This document shows positions 1 to 8,692 of a stretch of 64,000 nt of DNA, in pieces. The DNA lies in NCBI RefSeq assembly GCF_014202825.1, contig NZ_JACHHP010000002.1, forward strand, positions 620,001 through 684,000. The letters are read 5' to 3'. Position 1 is the first letter of the stretch; the number at the start of each line of letters is the position of its first letter. The notes under the pieces are model-generated. The model saw only the letters and a list, made by a program, of their open reading frames with translations. It ran no database searches and was not told where the DNA came from. The translations under genes were made by a program, and so were the position numbers. The DNA comes from Chiayiivirga flava. Its GTDB lineage: Bacteria > Pseudomonadota > Gammaproteobacteria > Xanthomonadales > Xanthomonadaceae.

Positions 1-1091
1 AGCAGGGTTTCCGCGTCGCGTTGCGCGCGTTGTTTGCGCGCGATGTAGGCGCGCACGCCTTCGATGGCTTTGAGCAGTACGTCGAGCTGATGGTCGACGA
101 AGTAGGTGGTGTCGCCCTCGTCGGATTCGGTGTGCAGGTAGGCGCGCACGTACTGCGACGGCGCTTTTCTGAGGATGCTGGAGATGGAGAAGTATTCCGT
201 CATCCAGAAGCCTGCGCGCAGCATCGACCAGTAGAACAGCGCTCTCGCGGTGCGGCCGTTTCCATCGACGAAGGGGTGGTCGTAGCCGATCATGAAGTGG
301 ATCAGGATGGCGCGGATCACCGGGTGAACGAAGTGTTCGCCGTCGTCGCCCTGGTTGGCGAAGTCGCACAGCGCCTGCAGGCGCGCAGGCAATTCCGCGG
401 CCGGCGGTGGAACGTGCAATACGGTGCCGGTGGCGTGGTCGAGCACGGCGATGTCTTCGTGCTCGGTGCGGAAACGGCCGGCGTCGTCTGCGTTGTCGAG
501 CGTGCCGTCGGTCAGCAGGCGGTGAATCTCGAAAATGGTGGTTGGCGTCAACGGTTGATCGCGCCAACGCATGAGCTCGCGCATCGCGGCATAGTTGTTG
601 GCGATCATGCGTTCGCCGTGATCGCGCGGCGGACGGCCGGAGCGCAGCATGTCCTTGGCGATGGGGGTGGTGGTGGACGCGCCCTCCAGTTGCGAGGAGG
701 TCATCGCTTCTTCCATCAGCGAGCGGATCAGGTAGCGCTCGCGCACGGTGCCGGAGGACATCGCGTCCGTGCCCTGCAGCGCGCCCGCGGCATCACGCGC
801 CACGAGGAAGAGGCGGCGCTGGATGCTGTCGCTCAGGGCAATGCTGAAGGGGATGCCTGTCTTGTCGTGGAGCGGAAGTTCCTTCTTCAGCGCGTTTCGG
901 GCGAGTTTGATGCCGAGCCACCACTCCTCGATGTGCAGACCGTCAGGCGGCGTGAGATGCCGCAGGTGATCCCAGTGCTCGTAGCGACGCTTCACCTCGG
1001 CACCGAGACGCAGCCCGACAATGTGCCCGATCCTGCCGTGGTGCTGCTGGACGAGGTGGCCGAGGCGCAGGGCGGGAACGGGGAGCTTCAT
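1..1091 (-). CDS. Fic-domain protein (probable AMPylase), C-terminus cut by window edge
   Basis: Reading leftwards from ATG 1091, the frame stays open to base 1, giving about 363 residues with the C-terminus missing. The Fic core HPFVDGNGRTAR lies at about residues 272-283 and matches HPFxDGNGRxxR, with the catalytic His and the phosphate-binding loop intact. An inhibitory-helix motif (SSQLEG, residues 132-137, matching S/TxxxE-G/N) lies N-terminal to it, as in self-inhibited class II Fic proteins. Family members transfer AMP or another nucleotide to hydroxyl side chains of target proteins; the target here is unknown. The strand is certain because the motifs occur only in this frame. A short AGGA lies upstream of the start, and an inverted repeat that could be an autoregulatory site follows upstream. 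No antitoxin-like partner is visible on the right side; the left side is outside the window. Confidence 0.88.
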   Translation of the reverse strand, partial: MKLPVPALRLGHLVQQHHGRIGHIVGLRLGAEVKRRYEHWDHLRHLTPPDGLHIEEWWLGIKLARNALKKELPLHDKTGIPFSIALSDSIQRRLFLVARDAAGALQGTDAMSSGTVRERYLIRSLMEEAMTSSQLEGASTTTPIAKDMLRSGRPPRDHGERMIANNYAAMRELMRWRDQPLTPTTIFEIHRLLTDGTLDNADDAGRFRTEHEDIAVLDHATGTVLHVPPPAAELPARLQALCDFANQGDDGEHFVHPVIRAILIHFMIGYDHPFVDGNGRTARALFYWSMLRAGFWMTEYFSISSILRKAPSQYVRAYLHTESDEGDTTYFVDHQLDVLLKAIEGVRAYIARKQRAQRDAETL

Positions 1092-1101
1092 GCGGTCCTG
1101 T

Positions 1102-1145
1102 CAATTTTCTACTAAAACCTACATGAATTGGTAGAAAATTGGTAG
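1102..1145. promoter_or_regulatory. inverted and direct repeats upstream of the Fic gene, candidate operator
   Basis: An 11-bp perfect inverted repeat, CAATTTTCTAC (1102-1112) and GTAGAAAATTG (1131-1141), sits 10-50 bp upstream of the Fic start. AATTGGTAG also occurs twice with 11-bp spacing (1126-1134, 1137-1145), which puts the copies on the same DNA face. The block is strikingly AT-rich for this genome. A role as promoter/operator, perhaps bound by the Fic protein's own C-terminal domain, is inference. Confidence 0.5.
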
Positions 1146-1174
1146 TTGTGTTCCAGCTGTTTGATTTTGCAAAG

Positions 1175-1204
1175 AAAAGGCCCCGACGCGTCGGGGCCTT
1201 TTTT
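1175..1204 (-). terminator. rho-independent terminator of hppA
   Basis: A perfect GC-rich stem (GGCCCCGACG / CGTCGGGGCC) is flanked by an A-run on one side and a T-run on the other. It lies 27 bp past the hppA stop codon. The symmetry means it could also act on transcripts from the opposite direction. Confidence 0.85.
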
Positions 1205-1230
1205 GATGCGTCCGGACCTTCAGGCGGGCG

Positions 1231-3273
1231 TCAGAGCACCGGAATCAACAGCAACGCCACGATGTTGATGATCTTGATCAACGGATTGATCGCCGGGCCC
1301 GCGGTGTCCTTGTACGGGTCGCCCACGGTGTCGCCGGTGACGGCGGCCTTGTGTGCGTCGGAGCCCTTGCCGCCGTGGTGGCCTTCCTCGATGTATTTCT
1401 TGGCGTTGTCCCAGGCGCCGCCGCCGGTGCACATGCTGATCGCCACGAACAGGCCGGTGACGATGGTGCCCATCAGCAGGCCGCCCAGCGCATCCGGGCC
1501 GAGGATGAGGCCCACGAGGATCGGGATGATCAGCGGCAGCAGCGAGGGGACGATCATTTCCTTGATCGCCGAGCGCGTGAGCAGGTCGACGGCCTTGTCG
1601 TACTGCGGCTTGCCGGTGCCTTCCATGATGCCGCGGATCTCGCGGAACTGGCGGCGCACTTCCTCCACCACCGCACCGGCGGCGCGGCCGACGGCCTGCA
1701 TCGCGAAGGCGCCGAAGAGGTAGGGGATCATGCCGCCGATGAGCAGGCCGATCACCACGTTCGGGTTGTCGATCGAGAAGTTCACGATGGTTTCGGTGCC
1801 CATGAACTTCTCGTTGAGCTTGTGCGAGTAGTCCGCGAACAGCACCAGCGCCGCGAGGCCGGCCGAACCGATGGCGTAGCCCTTGGTCACCGCCTTGGTG
1901 GTGTTGCCGACGGCGTCGAGGGCGTCCGTGGTCTTGCGGATTTCCGGGTCCATGCCGCTCATTTCGGCGATGCCGCCGGCGTTGTCGGTGATGGGGCCGT
2001 AGGCGTCCAGCGCGACGATCATGCCGGCCATCGAGAGCATCGAGACGGCCGCGATCGCAACACCGTAGAGGCCGGCGAGTTCGTAGCAGCCCCAGATGGC
2101 GGCGGCCACGGCCAGCACGGGCGCGGCGGTGGATTTCATCGAGACGGCGAGGCCGGCGATGACGTTGGTGCCGTGGCCGGTGACCGAGGCCGCGGCCACC
2201 TGGCGCACCGCGCCGTATTCTGTGGCGGTGTAGAGCTCGGTGATGTAGACCATCGCGGCGGTGAGGCCCAGGCCGATGATGGCGCACCAGAACAGCGGCA
2301 TGCCGATGTCCTGCGCGAACATGTCGCGGATGACGAAGAAGAAGGCGATGGCCGCGAGCACGCCGGAGACGGCGAGGCCGCGGTAGAGCGCGTTCATGAT
2401 CTTGCCGCCGTCGCGCGCCTTCACGAAGAAGGTGCCGACGATGGACGCGACGATGGACGTGGCGCCCATCACCAGCGGCAGCAGCACGCCGTTCCAGCCA
2501 TACGTCGCGTAGGCGATGCCGGCGATCAGCATCGCGGCGATGACGGTGACGGCGTAGGTTTCGAACAGGTCCGCGGCCATGCCGGCGCAGTCGCCCACGT
2601 TGTCGCCCACGTTGTCCGCGATGACGGCGGGGTTGCGCGGGTCGTCTTCGGGAATGCCGGCTTCGACTTTGCCGACGAGGTCGGCGCCGACGTCCGCACC
2701 CTTGGTGAAGATGCCGCCGCCGAGGCGCGCGAAGATCGAGATCAGCGAGCTGCCGAAGGCGAGGCCGATCATCGGGGTGAGCGCGGCTTTCAGCGCGTCT
2801 TCGCCGGTCTGGCCCTTGAGCACGAACATGAAGTAGCCGGCGACGCCGATCAGGCCGAGGCCGACGACGAGCATGCCGGTGATCGCACCGCCCTTGAAGC
2901 TGACGTTGAGCGCCGGGTTGAGGCCGAGCGTGGCCGCTTGCGCCGTACGCACGTTGGCGCGGACCGAGACGAACATGCCGATGAAGCCGGCCACGCCCGA
3001 CAGCACCGCGCCGATGAGGAAGCCGATGGCCGTGCCCCAGCCGAGCGCCGGCACGAAGCCGATGACGAGGAACAGGATCACGCCGACGATGGCGATGGTC
3101 ATGTATTGCCGACGCAGATATGCCCCCGCGCCTTCCTGCACCGCCGCGGCAATCTGCTGCATCCGTTCATTGCCGGCCGGCTGCGCCAGGATCCAGCGTG
3201 TGGAGACGATTCCGTAAACGATGGCCAATCCCGCGCAGGCAAGCGCCAGCCACAAGCCGTACTGCTCAAGCAT
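1231..3273 (-). CDS. hppA: K+-independent membrane-bound proton-pumping pyrophosphatase
   Basis: A 680-residue polytopic inner-membrane protein that hydrolyses PPi and exports protons. The PPase signature [11 protein letters not shown] followed by [20 protein letters not shown] is intact, and so is a second acidic cluster near the C-terminus ([18 protein letters not shown]). Lys460 in the GNTTKA motif is the residue that distinguishes K+-independent H+-PPases from K+-dependent ones, which carry Ala. I chose ATG 3273 (MLEQYGLW) over an upstream in-frame ATG at 3318 because the extra 15 residues are polar and precede the first membrane helix. Transcribed alone, with its own terminator, and divergent from the desaturase gene. 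It probably supplements the proton motive force from biosynthetic PPi. Confidence 0.96.
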   Translation of the reverse strand: MLEQYGLWLALACAGLAIVYGIVSTRWILAQPAGNERMQQIAAAVQEGAGAYLRRQYMTIAIVGVILFLVIGFVPALGWGTAIGFLIGAVLSGVAGFIGMFVSVRANVRTAQAATLGLNPALNVSFKGGAITGMLVVGLGLIGVAGYFMFVLKGQTGEDALKAALTPMIGLAFGSSLISIFARLGGGIFTKGADVGADLVGKVEAGIPEDDPRNPAVIADNVGDNVGDCAGMAADLFETYAVTVIAAMLIAGIAYATYGWNGVLLPLVMGATSIVASIVGTFFVKARDGGKIMNALYRGLAVSGVLAAIAFFFVIRDMFAQDIGMPLFWCAIIGLGLTAAMVYITELYTATEYGAVRQVAAASVTGHGTNVIAGLAVSMKSTAAPVLAVAAAIWGCYELAGLYGVAIAAVSMLSMAGMIVALDAYGPITDNAGGIAEMSGMDPEIRKTTDALDAVGNTTKAVTKGYAIGSAGLAALVLFADYSHKLNEKFMGTETIVNFSIDNPNVVIGLLIGGMIPYLFGAFAMQAVGRAAGAVVEEVRRQFREIRGIMEGTGKPQYDKAVDLLTRSAIKEMIVPSLLPLIIPILVGLILGPDALGGLLMGTIVTGLFVAISMCTGGGAWDNAKKYIEEGHHGGKGSDAHKAAVTGDTVGDPYKDTAGPAINPLIKIINIVALLLIPVL

Positions 3274-3517
3274 GTGAAATCCCCGAAGATGTGGTGAGTC
3301 CGGAACGGACGTTCGCAACGAGGCCGCGTTTCCGGTGGCCCGAGTATGGCAAAGCGGGCTGTCCGTGCCATGTTGCAGCGCAATGCGCGAGGTGGGACGC
3401 AGCCGGTTGCGAGTGGAGGGCAGGCTGGACCGCCGCCCTCACGAAACCCATACGCCCGCGAAGGGTGACTTTCCCGAAAGCCGCCCCCATCATGTTGATC
3501 TCCAAGGAGTCCCGCAG

Positions 3518-4726
3518 ATGCCCGCAACGTTTCTCGATTTCCTGGCCACCGGTCTCACCGGCGCCGGCTGGGGCACGATCGTGCTGTATTTCCTCGCCGT
3601 CACGCAGCTGACCATCTTCGCCGTGACGCTGTACCTGCACCGCAGCCAGGCGCACCGCGCGGTGGATTTCCACCCTGCCGTGGCGCACGTGTTCCGCTTC
3701 TGGACCTGGCTCACCACGTCGATGATCACGAAGGAGTGGGCCGCGATCCATCGCAAGCACCACGCCAAGTGCGAGACCGAAGAAGACCCGCACAGCCCGC
3801 AGTTCAAGGGCATCCGCACCGTGATGTGGCGCGGCGTGGAGCTGTACCGCGAGGCGCGCGCCGACCGCGAATCGATCGAGAAATACGGCAAGGGCTGCCC
3901 GGACGACTGGATCGAACGCAGGCTCTACACCCCGCACGCGACGCTGGGTCCGGTGCTGCTGCTGTTCGTCAGTTTTGCGCTGTTCGGCTTTGCCGGCGTC
4001 GCGGTGTGGGCGCTGCAGATGCTGTGGATCCCGTTCTGGGCGGCGGGCGTCATCAACGGCCTCGGCCACTGGTGGGGCTACCGCAACTTCGAAACGCACG
4101 ACACCGCCACCAACCTCACCCCGTGGGGCGTGTGGGTGGGCGGCGAGGAGCTGCACAACAACCACCACGCGTTTCCGAGCTCGGCCAAGTTCGCGCTGCG
4201 GAAGTTCGAGTTCGACATCGGCTGGGCCGCGATCCGCATGCTGTCGGCGCTGAAGCTTGCGAAGGTGCTGCGCGTGGCGCCGTCGCTCGACGTGCGCCCG
4301 AACATCTCCATGCCCGATGCCGAAACGCTGAAGGCGCTGCTCTCGCACCGCTTTCAGGCCATGACCGACTACTACCGCCACGTGATGCTGCCGACGCTGC
4401 GCGAGGAAGCGGCGCACGCCGGCGACAGCCTGCGCAATGTGCCGCGCCGGCTGCGCAAGGCGCTGGCCGACGGCGGCCGCTGGCTCGACCACGATGCCCG
4501 TGCCGATCTCCAGGGCCTGGTGCAGCACCGTCCGCGCCTGGCCACGCTGGTGGAGTTCCGCGCGCGCCTGTCGGTCGTGCTGGAAGAGCGCTCGCACGAC
4601 GCCAGCGCCACGCTGCACCGCATCCAGGACTGGTGCCACGAGGCGGAAGCCAGCGGCATCAAGGCGCTGCAGGAGTTCGCCGCCCGCCTGCGCGGTTACG
4701 CGCTGGTGCCGGCACGCATCGGCTGA
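3518..4726 (+). CDS. membrane fatty-acid desaturase (DesA-like)
   Basis: A 402-residue integral membrane di-iron desaturase. The three histidine boxes are visible: HRSQAH, HRKHH in the context EWAAIHRKHH, and HNNHH followed by AFPSSAKF. These resemble acyl-lipid/acyl-CoA delta-9 desaturases that introduce a double bond into phospholipid acyl chains. Paired hydrophobic segments separate boxes one and two from box three. The C-terminal 130 residues are charged and helical. ATG 3518 is preceded at 9 nt by AAGGAGT, a near-perfect ribosome binding site, which settles the start. It lies 244 bp from the divergent hppA start and 8 bp from the following EF-hand gene, so those two are probably co-transcribed. 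Confidence 0.9.
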   Translation: MPATFLDFLATGLTGAGWGTIVLYFLAVTQLTIFAVTLYLHRSQAHRAVDFHPAVAHVFRFWTWLTTSMITKEWAAIHRKHHAKCETEEDPHSPQFKGIRTVMWRGVELYREARADRESIEKYGKGCPDDWIERRLYTPHATLGPVLLLFVSFALFGFAGVAVWALQMLWIPFWAAGVINGLGHWWGYRNFETHDTATNLTPWGVWVGGEELHNNHHAFPSSAKFALRKFEFDIGWAAIRMLSALKLAKVLRVAPSLDVRPNISMPDAETLKALLSHRFQAMTDYYRHVMLPTLREEAAHAGDSLRNVPRRLRKALADGGRWLDHDARADLQGLVQHRPRLATLVEFRARLSVVLEERSHDASATLHRIQDWCHEAEASGIKALQEFAARLRGYALVPARIG

Positions 4727-4734
4727 GCGGCGTG

Positions 4735-5181
4735 ATGCAGCGCGCCGTTGCGCGCCACGCGGCGCGCAACACGTTCGCGGCGGTTGCCCTGCTGGGCGCC
4801 GCCGTGTTCGTGTCCGGCGCCGTCGCCGCGCAGAACCCGCGCGACACCCGCGCCGCCATCGTGCCGAACCCACGCGATACCGGTGCCGCCAACGCGCAGA
4901 ACCCACGCGACACCGGCGAATACCTGCGCCTGTTCGACACCGACGGCGACGGCCGCGTCTCGCTCGTCGAATACCAGGAGTATCTGAGCCGCGGCTTCAT
5001 GCGCATGGACCGCAACGGCGACGGCGCGATCACCGCCGACGAACTGCCCCCCGGCACCCGCGCCCGCAAGCTGCCGACACTCGACGGCCGCCGCCGCGAA
5101 CTCTCCGCCGCGTTCGACCGCCAGGACCTGGACAACAGCGGCTACCTCGACGCACGCGAGATGGCGGCGCCGCCGCAGTAG
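4735..5181 (+). CDS. exported EF-hand calcium-binding protein with a short tandem repeat
   Basis: A 148-residue protein with a signal peptide (about residues 1-32, cleavage near AVAAQ). Three copies of an 11-residue unit starting NPRDT follow (residues 34-60). Three EF-hand loops come next: DTDGDGRVSLVE (68-79), DRNGDGAITADE (92-103) and DLDNSGYLDARE (131-142), each with acidic side chains at positions 1, 3 and 12. A periplasmic or extracellular Ca2+ binder is likely. The start 8 bp after the desaturase stop suggests an operon. The N-terminal repeat is recent at DNA level (33-bp units) and is probably an unstructured linker. No enzymatic domain is visible. Confidence 0.8.
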   Translation: MQRAVARHAARNTFAAVALLGAAVFVSGAVAAQNPRDTRAAIVPNPRDTGAANAQNPRDTGEYLRLFDTDGDGRVSLVEYQEYLSRGFMRMDRNGDGAITADELPPGTRARKLPTLDGRRRELSAAFDRQDLDNSGYLDAREMAAPPQ

Positions 5182-5231
5182 GTGTCCTCGTTCGATGGCG
5201 GCGATGCTGCAGTCGGATTCTTCGCATCATG

Positions 5232-5340
5232 CCCGTCGCCCCGGCGAACGCCGGGGCCCAGCGGCGTTTTCCTGTTGTTGCGATGACGCAAGCAAAACCG
5301 AGCAACGCCACTGGGCCCCGGCGTTCGCCGGGGCGACGGG
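5232..5340. repeat. REP-like palindromic unit, paired in inverted orientation
   Basis: Two 37-bp arms (5232-5268 and 5304-5340) are reverse complements with one mismatch. Each arm holds the palindrome CCCCGGCGAACGCCGGGG followed by a CCAG-GGCGTT tail. A 35-bp spacer separates them. The arrangement matches paired REP elements (BIME-like). It lies in the non-coding gap between convergent genes, where such elements commonly sit. Confidence 0.8.
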
Positions 5341-5350
5341 GTGTGGAGGG

Positions 5351-5626
5351 TTTCAGGTGTGCCCGGGACCCTCCGCTGCACGCATTGAATCGCGTGTTGC
5401 TTCAACGCTGGGTGCACATCGAAGCTCGACGCGACTCGCTCCCGCATCATGCCCGTCGCCCCGGCGAACGCCGGGGCGACGGTGAGGACGATTTTCAGGT
5501 GTCCCCGGGAACCTGCGATGCAACCGGTGAATCGCACACTGCTGTAACGTGGACTGCACATCGAAGCCCGTCGCGATTCGCTCCCGCACCTCTCCCATGC
5601 CCGTCGCCCCGGCGGAAGCCGGGGCC
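5351..5626. repeat. imperfect tandem duplication of about 140 bp carrying REP units
   Basis: The stretch from about 5351 to 5482 recurs, with substitutions and small indels, from about 5494 to 5626. Shared landmarks are TTTCAGGTGT, TGCACATCGAAG, GATTCGCTCCCGC (GACTCGCTCCCGC in the first copy) and a terminal CCCGTCGCCCCGGCG palindrome (5452-5482 and 5600-5620). It looks like amplification of a REP unit together with its left flank. Confidence 0.65.
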
Positions 5627-5706
5627 CAGTGGCGTTTCCTGCTGTTGTCACGGGACGCAAGGACAACAGAGCAACCACTGATCCCCGGCTTTCGCCGCGG
5701 CGACGT
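5600..5706. repeat. second, more diverged inverted REP-like pair
   Basis: The left arm (5600-5637) and a degenerate right arm (about 5672-5706, GATCCCCGGCTTTCGCCGCGG) repeat the layout of the pair at 5232-5340, with more mismatches. No gene is visible anywhere in 5182-5781; the whole gap is repeat material. Confidence 0.6.
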
Positions 5707-5781
5707 CCGACGTGCCCTGCGCCGCGTGGCATCGGCGGATGCGGCCGGTCGCGCGTGTCCGACGTGCCTGTGCGCCGCCGC

Positions 5782-7194
5782 TCAGAACTGGAAGTACACG
5801 AACGGCACCTGCGCATCGATCTGCGCGAACACCTGCAGGAACCACAACGCCGCGACGGCGGCGATCACCGCCACCGGCAGGCGCGCGCGTTGCGTGAGCC
5901 AGTCCTGCAGGCGGCGCTTGCGGTCGATCAGGCAGAACAGCAACGTGCCCAGCGGGATCAGCCACACGCCCCAGTGCATCGCGGCGAACGAAAGATCGGG
6001 CACCGTCCACAGTGCGGCGAAGGTGAGCGCCGTGGCGTCGAGCGTCGGTGCGCGGAAGGGCACCCAGCCGAGCGTGACGATGACGAAGGTGAGGGCCACC
6101 CACATCGGCACCAGCACCGGCAGGTCGACGATGCGCGCGACGCCGCTGCGTTCGATCGCCTGTCGCCACAGACGATGACCGATCAGCAGGACGCCGTGGT
6201 ACAGGCCCCAGATCGCGAAGTTCCAGCTCGCGCCGTGCCACAGGCCGCCCAGGCCCATGACGATGAGCAGGTTCACGTAGGTCCGCGGCACGCTGACGCG
6301 GTTGCCGCCGAGCGAGATGTAGAGGTAGTCGCGCAGCCAGAAGCTCAGCGAGATGTGCCAGCGGCGCCAGAAATCGGTGATGTTGGCCGAGAGATAGGGG
6401 CGTTCGAAGTTGGGCGGGAAGCGGTAGCCGAGCAGGCGCGCGCAGCCACGCGCGATGTCGGTGTAGCCGGAGAAGTCGAAGTAGATCTGCATCGAGAACG
6501 CGAGCACGCCGATCCATGCCGGCACTGCCGCGCCTTCGTACTGGCCGCCGGAGAACCACGCGTCCGCGATCGGCGCGAAGTAATTGGCGAAGGCGACCTT
6601 CTTGATCAGGCCCTTGAGGATTTCGCGCATGCCCCAGCGCGAGTCCTCGCTCGTCAGCGGCGGGCGCTGCGCGAGCTGCGGGAAAAAGTCGGTGGGCCGG
6701 ATGATGGGGCCGGCCACGAGGTGCGGGAAGAAGGCGATGAAGAGCGAGAAGTCGACCGGATCGCGCACCGCCTTGAGCTGGCGACGGTACACGTCGACGG
6801 CGTAGGCGATGCCTTCGAAGGTGAAGAAGCTGATGCCCACCGGCAGGATGATGTTGAGCGCCATGCCGGCCGGATCGACACCGAACACCGACGCGAACGA
6901 GTCGATGAAGAAGTTGAAGTATTTGAAGAACGCCAGCACGCCGAGGTTGAACACCACCGCGTAGGTGACCATGCGTTTGCGCGCGGCTCCGTCGCGTGCA
7001 TCGATCAGGCGCCCGAACAGGTAGTTCACCGCAGTGGAGCCCGCCAGCAGCAGGCAGAACCGCACGTCCCAGAACCCGTAGAACACATAGCTCAGCAGCA
7101 CCAGCGCGATTTTCGCGGGACGCTGCCGCAGCGTCGCCAGCAGCAGCATCGTCGCGGCGAAAAACAGCCAGAACTGCAGCGTGTCGAACATCAT
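5782..7194 (-). CDS. MBOAT-family O-acyltransferase (AlgI/DltB-like)
   Basis: A 470-residue polytopic membrane protein of the MBOAT family, which moves acyl groups across the membrane onto extracytoplasmic polymers. Family landmarks are the central NITDFWRRWHISLS and LRDYLYISLGGNR segments and the catalytic-His motif GGLWHGASWNF. Hydrophobic segments alternate throughout. The start ATG 7194 overlaps the stop of the upstream SGNH-like gene by four bases (ATGA), implying translational coupling. That partner has the layout of DltD/AlgX-type acceptor-side enzymes, so the pair probably acetylates an envelope or exported polysaccharide. The substrate cannot be told from sequence, and no glycan biosynthesis genes adjoin. 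Confidence 0.9.
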   Translation of the reverse strand: MMFDTLQFWLFFAATMLLLATLRQRPAKIALVLLSYVFYGFWDVRFCLLLAGSTAVNYLFGRLIDARDGAARKRMVTYAVVFNLGVLAFFKYFNFFIDSFASVFGVDPAGMALNIILPVGISFFTFEGIAYAVDVYRRQLKAVRDPVDFSLFIAFFPHLVAGPIIRPTDFFPQLAQRPPLTSEDSRWGMREILKGLIKKVAFANYFAPIADAWFSGGQYEGAAVPAWIGVLAFSMQIYFDFSGYTDIARGCARLLGYRFPPNFERPYLSANITDFWRRWHISLSFWLRDYLYISLGGNRVSVPRTYVNLLIVMGLGGLWHGASWNFAIWGLYHGVLLIGHRLWRQAIERSGVARIVDLPVLVPMWVALTFVIVTLGWVPFRAPTLDATALTFAALWTVPDLSFAAMHWGVWLIPLGTLLFCLIDRKRRLQDWLTQRARLPVAVIAAVAALWFLQVFAQIDAQVPFVYFQF

Positions 7195-8312
7195 CGCGGC
7201 GCTTCCTGCGCCAGCAACGCTCGCACCTGTTCGCCGACGATTGCGCCGGTGCGCTCGCGCCCGGCGCGATTGGCGTGCAGCTCGTCGAAGAAGAATTCCG
7301 GGGCTTCGAGCGCGGCGAGCAGGTTCGCTGACAGCACGACGACGTGCGGCGCCGCATCGAGCGCGCGCAGCGCGGGCGACAGCGGGCGCTCGTCGCCGAG
7401 CGCGGCGCGATACGGCCCGCGCGGCAGCGGATAGGTGACGAGCAGCGCGCCGCGGCGCTGCGCGAGGTCCGCGATGGCGCCCAGCCAGCGTCCGAGGAAG
7501 CGATCGTTGGCCTGTTCGATCGCCCGCGGCGCCGGGCCGATGTTGCGCAGGAAGTCGTCGACGTGCTCGCGTTGTTCCGGCGTCGCCGTGCCCCAGTCGA
7601 CGACACTGCGCCCGTCGTCGGCAAGACGCAGTGCCGGCATCGTCTCGTCGCGCCCGGGATAGTTGCGCACCGCGGCCAGAAAGCCCGGACGACCGACGAA
7701 GACCCGGCGCAAGCGCTCGCGCGGATGCCGCAGCAGATCGCGCGTATCCTGGCGCAGCGCCAGCGCGGGAAACAGCACGGCATGGCGCGCGCGCTCGCGC
7801 ATCTGCGCCGATTCGAACGTGGCCGGGTACGACCAGGCATCGCCCAGACCCAGCAACGCGGCCGCGTGCGGCGGGTCCAGGCGCCAGTCCGCGCGCGATG
7901 CGGTAAGCGTGTCGCGGTACAGGGTGCCGAGCACGATCGCATCGAAGCGGAAGCCGCGCCGGTCGATCTCGCGCAGCAGGTAGTACCACAGTCGCGGCGT
8001 GCTGCCGGGCACGGCGATGTTGATGAAGTTGATCGACGCATCGTCGCCGGCCGCGGCCTGCGACGAGAAGCCTTCGCCGACGCGCGAGTCGCCGAGCACC
8101 AGGACATTGCGCAGATCCGCGCGGTACTGCCGCTCCACGACGAGCAGCTTGGTGACGACGACGCCGGTGTTGGACTCGGGTTCGGCAATGCGCAGGTAGG
8201 CGCCGCTGCGATACACCAGCGCTTCGAGCGCGAACCACGCCAGTGCGATCGCCAGAGCCAGGAGCACGGGCGCCCGCAGGCGGGCGGCGATGGCGGCGGG
8301 GCGATCGAACAT
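7191..8312 (-). CDS. membrane-anchored SGNH-hydrolase-like protein, MBOAT partner
   Basis: A 373-residue protein with one N-terminal membrane anchor (about residues 14-33) and a periplasmic domain. GDSRVGEG (about residue 74) supplies the nucleophile Ser of a GDSx box. FDELHANRAG near the C-terminus supplies the Asp-x-x-His pair expected in SGNH esterases/acyltransferases. This is the architecture of the DltD, AlgJ/AlgX and PatB partners of MBOAT proteins, which receive the acyl group and place it on the polymer. The four-base overlap with the MBOAT gene supports a two-protein system. It lies 139 bp downstream of the rpmG terminator, in which a promoter is expected. The acceptor is unknown. 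Confidence 0.75.
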   Translation of the reverse strand: MFDRPAAIAARLRAPVLLALAIALAWFALEALVYRSGAYLRIAEPESNTGVVVTKLLVVERQYRADLRNVLVLGDSRVGEGFSSQAAAGDDASINFINIAVPGSTPRLWYYLLREIDRRGFRFDAIVLGTLYRDTLTASRADWRLDPPHAAALLGLGDAWSYPATFESAQMRERARHAVLFPALALRQDTRDLLRHPRERLRRVFVGRPGFLAAVRNYPGRDETMPALRLADDGRSVVDWGTATPEQREHVDDFLRNIGPAPRAIEQANDRFLGRWLGAIADLAQRRGALLVTYPLPRGPYRAALGDERPLSPALRALDAAPHVVVLSANLLAALEAPEFFFDELHANRAGRERTGAIVGEQVRALLAQEAPR

Positions 8313-8451
8313 CGGTCGCGGGGTCGTGAACGGCCGCGCAGTATGAAGGCGCGGCGGCGCTGCAACAAATCCGGCACGTGGTCAGCGACGCAGCGGTCGC
8401 GGTGCGCCCGGCACGGGCATCGTGCGGGGCAGGGAACGGGTTCACCGACGC

Positions 8452-8478
8452 AAAAAAAGAGCCCGCTTGCGCGGGCTC
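8452..8478 (-). terminator. rho-independent terminator of rpmB-rpmG
   Basis: An 8-bp perfect stem GAGCCCGC/GCGGGCTC with a four-base loop (8459-8478) is followed, on the minus strand, by seven T residues (8458-8452). It lies 40 bp past the rpmG stop. Confidence 0.88.
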
Positions 8479-8517
8479 CCGAATCCATCGTGCCGCGCCA
8501 GTGGCGCGGTCGACCGG

Positions 8518-8682
8518 TTACTTGATCTTGCCTTCCTTGTAGATCACGTGCTTGCGCACGACCGGATCGTACTTCTTGATTTCGATCTTGTTCGGCGTGT
8601 TCTTCTTGTTCTTGTCGGTGGTGTAGAAGTGGCCGGTGCCGGCCGACGAGGTGAGGCGGATCTTGTCGCGCTTGGATGCCAT
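8518..8682 (-). CDS. rpmG: 50S ribosomal protein L33
   Basis: A 54-residue basic protein starting [20 protein letters not shown] and ending VIYKEGKIK, matching the bacterial L33 family over its whole length. It lacks the two CxxC pairs found in zinc-binding L33 paralogues, so it is the zinc-independent form. It lies 10 bp after rpmB and ends just before a strong terminator. The start ATG 8682 has GAGGAGTA upstream. Confidence 0.96.
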   Translation of the reverse strand: MASKRDKIRLTSSAGTGHFYTTDKNKKNTPNKIEIKKYDPVVRKHVIYKEGKIK

Positions 8683-8692
8683 GATCTACTCC

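Noticed and set aside
21-1115. A 364-codon plus-strand frame at the left edge.
   Set aside because: It is antisense to the Fic protein, whose HPFxDGNGRxxR motif is on the minus strand.
1351-3297. A 648-codon frame opposite hppA.
   Set aside because: The composition (His/Asp/Arg/Glu repeats) is typical of antisense frames, and hppA motifs fill the other strand.
5232-5706. Possible CRISPR array.
   Set aside because: The units are palindromic pairs in both orientations with irregular spacing, and no cas genes are present. This is a REP-like array.
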